A stretch of DNA of 64,000 nt from Dimorphilus gyrociliatus. Its lineage: Eukaryota; Annelida; Polychaeta; Dinophilidae. Shown piece by piece: positions 49,801-64,000 of the stretch (positions are counted from its first letter, which is position 1; each line of letters starts with the position of its first letter). The notes beneath the pieces were generated by a model. It searched no databases, was not told the origin of the DNA, and was given only the letters and a program-made list of their open reading frames with translations. Position numbers and translations under genes: made by a program. The stretch is from the NCBI GenBank assembly GCA_904063045.1, contig CAJFCJ010000018.1:372001-436000 (forward strand), written 5' to 3'.

Positions 49801-50273
49801 ATAGACTTAGGACCTGAGCTATCATCAGATACAATAACTTTTTCTTTTTTTGTGCTAATATCGATAACTGATATAGACTTTTGAAGTAATATTGTATAGA
49901 ACAATAATCCAGCTGAAGAATCAACAGTAAGTCCAGAGATTTTGGATTCTGTAAGATGAACTTTTTATTAATGCGATCTGTCAAAATATTGGAAAAAACT
50001 TTGTAGGAGTTATTCACCTAATTGAATATCCTTAAACAATGTTTCTGAATTACTTTCATAAAATGGAGCTGAATATATGGCGTTACTGGCAGAATCAGCT
50101 ACAAAAATTGTTTTTGATATACTAGATATATCGACTGCTACTGGAGAGGATAAATTCTTCTTCAAAGTATATTTTCTACCATCTAGGCTAAATTGCCAAA
50201 CGCTTTCTAACCCAATATCCGCAACAACTAAAAATTTCTCGATTTCATTTTTCACTCCGTATGAATTAACTAT
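43897..50273 (-). CDS. LDL-receptor-related protein: four YWTD/EGF units, two sushi domains, NPxY tail (5' end unresolved)
   Basis: Large type I endocytic or signalling receptor. Reading from the 5' side: propeller 1 (50255-49150) and EGF 1 (about 48980-49100, CSINNGNCSEICITKIDSIK); propeller 2 and EGF 2 (about 47660-47765, LNCSHFCVSHPKKLAECICA); propeller 3 and EGF 3 (about 46310-46425, CEQFCFYFNESPKCSC); propeller 4 and EGF 4 (about 44915-45030, CSDFCFSHGNSYRCGCRDG). YWTD-type strands recur throughout (KLYWTEGG, KIYWSEFGDGKKELIYRSDL, YLYWTDWKAQGLRRI). Two sushi modules follow (about 44640-44870 and 44400-44580, CQLRCKDGL and CSLGSWTGQNPIC), then a transmembrane helix (FGIIIGVITACVLVAVISLF, about 44190) and a short tail with NLAFGNPLYETIQQ, an NPxY endocytosis signal. 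No LDLa repeats are visible. The first sure exon starts at 50273 in phase 1; the signal peptide exon is missing. A possible upstream exon at 51791-51845 ends in the right phase but is weak. Confidence 0.82.
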
Positions 50274-51993
50274 TTAAAAGACTAAAATGAATAAATAGAA
50301 TGCATAAAAAGTAATTAAAAAGCTGTTGGTTTGTATGATATTCAGATTTAAATATTATATACAATTGTGGTAATTTTATATGACTAGGATTTTAGGGTTG
50401 ATCGATATTTGCATATCTCTTAAAAGAAACAGAAAATTTTAGAGGAACCATATTTATTGTTAGGAGAAACAAATTATGTCATTTTCTCCAAGATGAAGTT
50501 TTTCCTCTAACAAGATAGAACGCCTTATGATGACAGAAATATTGTAACAGGTAAGTATGATCAGTTTGCTCCCTCAAAAAAAAGAGTTTATGATGTATGT
50601 GTTTTAAAATACTGTTTTTCATGAGCCATAATTTAAAAAAGAATAATCAATGAAAGAAATCCAAGTAACAAGGATTCATATCCACGCTGTTGAAAGATCT
50701 TAACAGTATTAAAAAAAAAGTTTAGATAAAAACATAAATTAGAGAGCTAAAGTAGCTGTTACTTATAAAAGAGACTCTAGAATTAATATACTCAAAAAAA
50801 TATCAAGAATAGCTCACAAACTGAATGTTAAACGTGTCCATAAACTTTCTGTTCCATTTTACAAAATTTTTTGATTTTAGCGAAAATCCTTTGCTATGAA
50901 ATAACCCGTCAGTTTGCGAATTTTCTTTCACTACTATAGTTCACTATGCTTAGCTCTATGTTAGCTCTATGGTATGTAGTTTTGTGCTGTCAAGTTTGCA
51001 GGAAATATTTTTTATAAGAGCTAATTCCTCTTTAATGAAAATCTCATTAAAAATATCTATCTCTAAACCATCGTCACATATGCACTTAAGTTATAAAATG
51101 TCAATTTTTCCCAGAACTGGGTAGAGTTAGTAGAATTATTTTAGACCCATTTCCATGATCAATATGAGTTTTGGCAAAATGTAATACCATGGAAAATTAT
51201 TATATCCCTTTCTAATACATCATTTTTCTATTAAAAATAATATATACATGACCTACTTAGACAGTTGTTGAGCTACAACATTACTGTAAAAAATATAATG
51301 AAGAGATTTGCTATCATCTTTTAACAAGTTACGTACCGAAGCATATAAAAAACAAGAAAATCTTGTAGCTAATATTCTGCAAAATATCCATAATATCTCA
51401 AAACAAGTATATTCAGTGAGTTTAGCAAACCAATTTACTAACTCAGATTTACAATTGGTTGTTCAACGTGTTTGAATAGACCCATATTGTTAAATTCAGT
51501 TGGTGAATTCGTGTATACTACACAGAAGAATTATAGTGATATTTAATATTATATTAACACAAAGTCCATGGATATTTTATTTTCTCAAACTGGATATTAC
51601 CAAGCAGTAAAGAAATATAAGTCATTCTAGATGATAATTTTTAAAATTATGATCTATTTTATACTTTTTGTGACGGCTTCTAAAAAACCTTTTGCATACA
51701 TGGCAATGATTATTCACAGTTCTTAGAGATTGATATATTACAAAGAATAAAAACTTTGTATAAGACCCTTTTATATTCCTTAAGGTTTACCTATATGTTT
51801 TGAAGGATTAATAACTAAACAACCAGATGGCTCTGAAGCACTGCCCTAACAAGACATAATCAATAAATTTATCCTACACATTTTTAACCACTCGTCTTAA
51901 AATTCAACAATGAGCGAAGCTTAACCGACAAATCATCATGTAGATGAATGTTAAACCTACAAGAATTTGTCACCGAGGATAAAGAAAAGAATT
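50274..51993. other. Divergent intergenic region
   Basis: About 1.7 kb of AT-rich DNA between the receptor (-) and a small secreted-protein gene (+). It should hold both promoters and the receptor's missing first exon or exons. A 55-base open stretch on the minus strand at 51791-51845 is flanked by GTTAG and GTAAAC splice-like sites, ends in the phase the receptor needs, and reads SEPSGCLVINPSKHI; weak evidence only. Confidence 0.4.
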
Positions 51994-52396
51994 ATGTTGA
52001 AAAAACAGACTTGGACAGTCTTTGCTTTTTTTATGGGAATATGTATTCCTTTATCTTTCGGCCTAAATGACCCTGATATACCCATAATAATAGATGATGA
52101 CGATTCTCCGGAGAAAATAGCATATAATGACGAGGTTAATGAAATAGTGAGAGATTGGCGTACAAGTTTAAGACTTCACAAAACAGATGAAGAAAACGAT
52201 GAAGGGCTAGAAGTGAAAGATGACGAAGATTTTGAAGTAATGCCAAGCCAAAATTTTATTTTTTTTTAAATATAATTTGTTCTAGGTTGGAAGTACCGAA
52301 GAAAACGATCAGGATTCGAACAAAGGAAATACTAACTCAGATTACCCCTATTGGAAAAGAGGTTTCGATCATTTAAAAGACATTGTCAATTTCTAG
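51994..52396 (+). CDS. Small secreted acidic protein, unknown; possible propeptide
   Basis: Two exons (51994-52236 and 52286-52396, both phase 0 at the 49-base intron) encode 117 residues. Residues 1-23 form a signal peptide (MLKKQTWTVFAFFMGICIPL). The rest is strongly acidic (IIIDDDDSPEK, DEENDEGLEVKDDEDFE). The last residues are DYPYWKRGFDHLKDIVNF, with one dibasic KR that could be cut to leave an 11-residue peptide GFDHLKDIVNF. There is no carboxy glycine for amidation and no cysteines. The signal-acidic spacer-dibasic-short peptide plan fits a neuropeptide or hormone precursor, but a simple secreted acidic protein fits too. No family recognised. If the intron is kept, the frame ends at 52269. 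Confidence 0.6.
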
Positions 52397-52680
52397 AGTC
52401 AGAACATATAATTCTTCAAAGAGACTATGTTACTTGTGAACAATTCACCGGTATTTGGAGTTCTATTATTATGTAATTGATGGAATCTTTCTTAGTCTGG
52501 ACTTTTGGTTAGCACAAAGAGCACCTTTCAGTCTTGCGAAACAAATGAAAAATTTTACTCAAAATAAAATAAACATTAGCTATTGATACTTTATTTTTTA
52601 AAAAATCAACTAGAAGTTAGCTGAATATAGCTAACTTTCTTAGCTTCAGTATTTTCATCAATATTATTTTTGTTATGAAT
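52397..52680. other. Intergenic
   Basis: AT-rich 3' side of the small secreted-protein gene, with AAAATAAAATAAAC at about 52559-52572 as possible polyadenylation context. Nothing else seen. Confidence 0.4.
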
Positions 52681-52770
52681 TGCGCATGCGTAAACAGCAC
52701 TTTCCAGTACACATACATTAAGAATTCAAAATGGCGGATGTATATATCTAAATAGCCGCCATGTTTAAAA
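52681..52770 (+). promoter_or_regulatory. AGAP promoter with NRF1-like and YY1-like sites
   Basis: TGCGCATGCG at 52681-52690 fits the NRF1 core. AAAATGGCGG at 52728-52737 fits YY1, and GCCGCCAT at 52755-52762 is the same motif inverted. A weaker inverted copy (GCCATTTTG) lies near 52846. All are 180-265 bases before the first AGAP start codon, as in housekeeping animal promoters. Binding is inference from motif identity. Confidence 0.45.
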
Positions 52771-52943
52771 ATGAATCAGAATAATGTGGAGTGAATTCAA
52801 AAGCAGAAGTGTGTTTTCGGACATGCGTACTGTAATATTTTTGAGCCATTTTGAAAACGCGGGTAAGCATCTTTAAGGATTTTACGGAAAATAAGCGGAG
52901 AATGGTTTTTTTGCAACACTTTGAAGAATCAAAATAAGCTAAC

Positions 52944-59350
<6,407 letters not shown>

Positions 59351-60028
59351 CCATCATCAATAATCCCAGCAGACAGCTAGAACGCTTTCCAGTCTCTTCT
59401 GTATTATATTATTTGCACTGAAGAAGTCAATATAGATTTATTTTATGTTTTGATATGTTCATATTTTCAAGGGATTCAGTTAGAAATTATTGAAATGTAA
59501 AAAAATGTGTCAAGTGGATTGACTTTTGAAAATATCGATTATATTTCATGTATTAGGAAATATTTAAAAGAGTTTTAGTTTAAACAAATACTGTAAAATC
59601 GATTCAATTTAGTAAAGCATTAAATGTGTTGTAAAAAAACTTTTCACTTATATGTAAGTGATAACGACGATTTCTTTTCTAGCTATTCTTACTGTTGCAA
59701 TCGCTTTAACAATTAAAGTGAATCTATGCAGATCATAAGTGCTCTGTGCTCTGCATGTACAAAGTTACGAAAGCGTTGTTGATGTTCTGTTGGGAAATCC
59801 ATTGAATTCTAGTCTTATAGCCAACAATCGCATTCTTTTAGTCGATTTACAATATTTTTAGTTTCATCGCATGTTAAGTTAACTTGAGAAATTTAATATA
59901 TATATATATATATAAATATATATGTATATTTAAATTTTGCAGTATATGAATAATTTTGTGTTCAATATGTCTACTCTGAAAATTTTACATCTTTTGTAAT
60001 ACAGCTTGGAAGTGAAGAAATCTCAAAG
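59351..60028. other. Convergent intergenic region, AGAP / E-Syt
   Basis: About 680 AT-rich bases with a TA microsatellite at about 59895-59932. Probably both 3' UTRs. No gene seen. Confidence 0.5.
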
Positions 60029-63000
60029 TTAGTGTTTATCTGATTTTGGAGAACTTTCCAAGGGCTCTAGTAAATAAAACCATTCTGTGACAGCCTCAAA
60101 TAAATTTGGAATTGAAGAGAGTGGAATGCACACTTGTCCCATTCGAGTTTGGGACTTACTGAACATTCCAACTTCATTTTTGACGTCAACCAAAAGGGTC
60201 CTATTATAGATTTCACTTTCTTTCAAGCTCCATTCGAATCTATAAACATCATTACTATGAAAACTTATTTATTTTTTTATTTGTTTCCGTCTTACTTTTC
60301 ATCAAAATTAGGATTTAAATTATCCTTTATAACTCTTGTTTTCACTTTCGAACCGTCCGGAACAAGAAAAAGCCGTACGTACGGATCAGATAGTTTGTTG
60401 CTATCTAACCCGACAAGATTCATGCACTTGTGAACTGCTACAATTAATTTTTCTCTTTGCTGAGAATATTTTAAGGTTAATTGAATCATTCCCAAATTCG
60501 ATGTACTTTAAAAGACAATATTACATGATATAAACTAAGTATGATCTGTCTTAAATAAATATCCTCACTTTGCATTTCCTCTATTGCGGAGTCGAATTTC
60601 ACAATCTTCAACACTGCATTTACTTTCTGGGAGTGGGTTTGGGGGCACATCTACTATTTCCACTTCTTTGGTAATTGCGTCAGATTTTTCTTCAATGTTG
60701 TTGTTGGACACATTTGGGATCTTTTCAAAGCTATTTACTTCTTCATTGTTATCCACAGCCCAATCTTCTGGCTTCTGAGAAACTAAAATCTGAAACATGA
60801 TGACATTACAATAATTTTAAAGTTTCCAACACCTCGCTTACTCTCAAGCACAATCTCAAAGTCACAGTACACGATTTAGCTAACGATTTTTTATACTTAT
60901 CAAGCAAAGTAAATGGTCTGTTAATGGTCATATGCGGAGCATCTAGCAGAGAACTCAAACCAAATGTCATTTGCCCCAATAATTTTCCAGATGCCGCCGA
61001 ATCAGTAATCTGTTGTAAAAAATCACTTACTGAAAGAAAACTCTATTTCTATATTACAGAAAGTTCCAAAGCTTCTTGTCTACTGTCTAGGACAAAGAAG
61101 TTAAAGCTTTCTTCGAATACGGGATTTGATGTCCTGGATCTAGAAATGCCTGTATAAGTCTTATTTCCAAGGGAAAGCTTGCATTGTGGACTAGGTTCTG
61201 ACATTCCTTTTTTCTGCCTCTAAGGAGTGAAAAACAAGATTGATATTCCGTTTGAATTTTGTATAAACTAACAATTAAGTTTTTTGCAGAGTCAACATAA
61301 ACCATGAGCATAGCTGTTGACAGTTGTTCTTCTTTGCTGCCACGAGAGTTGTATTCCATAGTAGTCTATGGATAAGAGAAACGTGTGACTTTTGGAAATC
61401 TTTCAAATTACCTCAAAAAAAACAAACTCATCCAAAAAAATCAAAGAATTATTAAAAAAAACCCAGTTATGGAAGCAAATGAAAATTCTTACGTAAAACT
61501 TACCCGACGAAATAATCTTTCCTCCTAGTAAACAGATACTTTTAATATTACATTTACCAGGAAACTCGACTATGAATCCTAAATTTTCTTTTTATACATT
61601 GCAAGTTTACAAAAAATTCATCAATTTACTTACATTGTCTAGGTCCTCCGGATTTTTGGATAGATAGACCCACTGAGCTCTTAAATGAATCATACCCGTT
61701 TCAACTTCATCCAAAGGTAACCACTGATGATTGAACAATCTTCAAATACTCATGGATTATTAAATTTTATGATAATTACCGTATCCATAAGCCCTTGATT
61801 AGCAACCATTTGAACATCAATACTCTTACTTCCAAGCTCATCATCTTCACCTGGATCCTGATCCATCACGTCAATGTCAATAAACATGCCTTGTTTGTGT
61901 TCAACGATTGCCTGTTATATAACAGAAATTAGGAATTGTATAAATAAATGTTGCTTGGTCTATTTGCAATCACCTCAAAATATTCATCCCACTGAGGATT
62001 CAACGTATTATTGATGACCTTCGTTTTATATTTTTGAGCGCCAACATAAATATTACAATATGGATCAGATTTGCCTTTGCCTACTAAATTAAAATCTGCT
62101 TTTTTCAAGTCTCGAGCTTCATAAACATGTAAACGAATGACTCCTTGTGGAACTGGATACTTGAGTTTATTGAGATCGATACCGTGTCCGAGAGATATGG
62201 AATATTTGTTGGGATTCACTAAGTAGTAAGCAAGTTGGTCTTCTAATACAGATCTTATTGTATCGCTACATTGATAAAAATAAATTAACATAGTAAATAA
62301 CTCAATACAAGCTCATTACTTTAGAAGGGGAAAGTCCAAAAGATTTGCAACATTTGTTAAGTCGAAGTCAACTGTCTTTATAAAAAAAAATATATGGCAT
62401 TTAAAAACGTAATATAAGGAAAACAAACTGGTCGAGTTGTGAAAAAAACACTTAAACCACCAATCAGAGGAACTTTGCCAATTAGTGGACTGAAAAGACA
62501 TCTCAGCTGACCATGCACTTGGAGATTCTTTATACCGGCCTGAAATCCTTTTATGGTCACTTTTATTTCGGAATCGCTTGTGAAACTGAAAATAAACTGG
62601 ATAGATATGAATAGTCCATTGTTCAAGAAAATACTTGATTTCCATGTCAAGAATTATTTCATCTCGTCGTACATGATCCGTATAAACTTTTATGCCACCT
62701 ATTCTGGGGGGTGTATCTCCTACGTCAACCCTTTCAAAACGAAAAGGCTTCAATGACTTTGGTAGCGAGTTACTAATGGAAGGTTCTATAGTATTTTTTA
62801 TCAGATCTTGAACGTATTCCCCAATGAATGGCCACATCTGTTTGATCATCTAGACAATATTCATAAAATGAAATTTTTTATTTGAAAGTACCAGCTGTTT
62901 TATTATATATAGGCAGGCCAAAGGTAATATATTTTGTATTTACATACCTTATTTAACCACTCCGCCCTTTCTACATCGGGAAAAAATACCTACAAATATG

Positions 63001-63358
63001 ATTATTTAAATTATTGTATTATGAAAGGTTCACAAAAACTTAAGGAGTAACTTTTTACCCAAGAGGGTAGCTCGTCCAATCTATTTGTTATAGCTGCTCT
63101 TTCATCCCGCACAGCCTGCTTCGCATATTCCAAACGAATTTCATTTTTTCTTGTGTATTCCTGGTGAGCCATATAAAAAAACAAGCCAAGCAAGATCCAA
63201 CTCGTAGAAAACTGCATATAGCCTGCAAACCATGTCCCTAAGAGGACGCCCGACATTTTGAAATACTTTTTCAAAAGCGTCAGCAGCCTAGGTGGTTCGA
63301 AGGATGTCTTCTTCTCTGTTACAGATTTTTCTTCCTTTACCTCACTTGAACTATCCAT
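60029..63358 (-). CDS. Extended synaptotagmin (SMP and C2 domains)
   Basis: Tethers ER to plasma membrane and transfers lipids. The ATG at 63358 (MDSSSEVKEEKSVTEKK) was chosen over an in-frame TTG upstream. A hydrophobic hairpin follows (YFKMSGVLLGTWFAGYMQFS and STSWILLGLFFYMAHQEY, about 63150-63260), which anchors the protein in the ER. The SMP lipid-binding domain covers about 62290-62960 (MWPFIGEYVQDLIKNTIEPS, FERVDVGDTPPRIGGIKVYT). C2A (about 61800-62160) has GVIRLHVYEARDLKKADF, the calcium-site GKGKSDPYC and NTLNPQWDEYFE. C2B is more diverged (about 60830-61720, LRAQWVYLSKNPEDLD). An acidic linker (60570-60790) precedes C2C (60035-60530: LIVAVHKCMNLVGLD, NKLSDPYVRLFLVPDGS, NLNPNFDEK), which ends at WFYLLEPLESSPKSDKH. 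The full domain set of E-Syt2/3 is present, with many short introns. Calcium-dependent tethering through C2A and C2C is inferred from family knowledge. Confidence 0.92.
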
Positions 63359-64000
63359 TCTCGAAACAAGCGTTGCCGTCAAACTTTTCAATACAATGGG
63401 ATACTAAAAAGTTTAAAGAGTTTTGACTAATTATATGCTGACTCTTTAAGATCTCAATTAAAAGTTTGAAAATGGTATTCAAACAAATATTTAAGTCGCC
63501 ATTTTTGAATTATCATTTAGTCCACAGTATCGAGTATGCGTACCTGTCAGATGTCACCACTATTCATATTTTCATAAGGCCTATAAATGATAATATTCTT
63601 GTTGAGTTAACACTTAGATACCGAATTTGCCACTGTAGAACTTATAATAGTTCAAAAGAGTGACACAGTTTACATCGTAAATTACTAATTTACGCCGTCC
63701 TTTCGACAATAATATTTAATCATCTATTTGTTTTTATTCAATAATCAGTTTCATAAAAAGTAGAGAGCATAGACTTTAGAAAACATTTTTTAAATGCCTA
63801 TTTCATTTTGAATCTAGGATTACAAAAAGATATGAGAAGATTTCTCTTCGTAACCGATAAATATATACAATTTTTCGCATGATTCCTTGTTGACGTTAAA
63901 TTGTTCTGTATAGGCCCAATAAGAGTGCTTCAATAGCAAATCTTGGAAATCATGGATAATCTGGCTTAACTTAATAAGAGACACGCCCTCCGCATAGAAT
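63359..64000. other. Upstream of E-Syt, end of window
   Basis: About 640 AT-rich bases; the E-Syt promoter should lie in the first part. The open frame at 63466-63663 shows no family resemblance. Nothing else recognised. Confidence 0.45.

Noticed and set aside
63466-63663. Plus-strand frame near the window end
   Set aside because: It lies in the E-Syt upstream region with no domain, splice sites or family match.

Overview
The window is nuclear DNA from an invertebrate animal with a compact genome. It is AT-rich, its genes are spliced with introns mostly of 45-70 bases, and most neighbouring genes are separated by only a few hundred bases. The gene set (Gli, type I diacylglycerol kinase, neurobeachin-like, chimaerin, tau/MAP, AGAP, extended synaptotagmin) is bilaterian. 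The compact introns and alanine/glutamine-rich Gli segments would suit an arthropod or another small ecdysozoan, but I cannot place the species. No bacterial operons, tRNA, rRNA, CRISPR arrays or clear transposons were seen. Layout: 1-5.0 kb is gene-free and probably regulatory, with GC-richer islands, a candidate 5' UTR exon ending at 2819 and a Gli-type site at 4848. At 5.0-12.36 kb lies the Gli/Ci zinc-finger factor (+). At 13.07-17.52 kb lies a type I diacylglycerol kinase (-). At 18.63-20.88 kb lies an FBXL2/FBXL20 F-box/LRR protein (-). It is head-to-head with a neurobeachin-like (NBEAL) BEACH gene at 21.41-33.68 kb (+), one intron of which carries an antisense nested gene for a small membrane protein. 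Then come five minus-strand genes: a two-CTLD membrane lectin-like receptor (33.96-35.65), chimaerin (36.54-38.35), a five-repeat tau/MAP2/4 protein (38.88-41.60), TYW5-like JmjC hydroxylase (42.15-43.50), and a large YWTD-propeller/EGF/sushi receptor with an NPxY tail (43.90-50.27, amino end not resolved). A small secreted acidic protein (51.99-52.40, +) and AGAP/centaurin-gamma (52.94-59.35, +) follow. Extended synaptotagmin (60.03-63.36, -) closes the window. The genes are unrelated by pathway, although several act at membranes in lipid or small-GTPase signalling: DGK makes phosphatidate from diacylglycerol, chimaerin is a diacylglycerol-responsive RacGAP, AGAP is an ArfGAP, and E-Syt moves lipid at ER-plasma membrane contacts. 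The most notable signals concern exon use. The FBXL gene has a stop-containing cassette exon that swaps a CVLL carboxy end for a CTIA end, that is, a different class of CaaX prenylation motif. AGAP has five consecutive phase-0 exons before the PH domain, at least three sharing a TP-rich/basic/SNxF pattern, and two alternative first exons. Gli has two competing splice donors seven bases apart, one of which would truncate the protein just after the zinc fingers.
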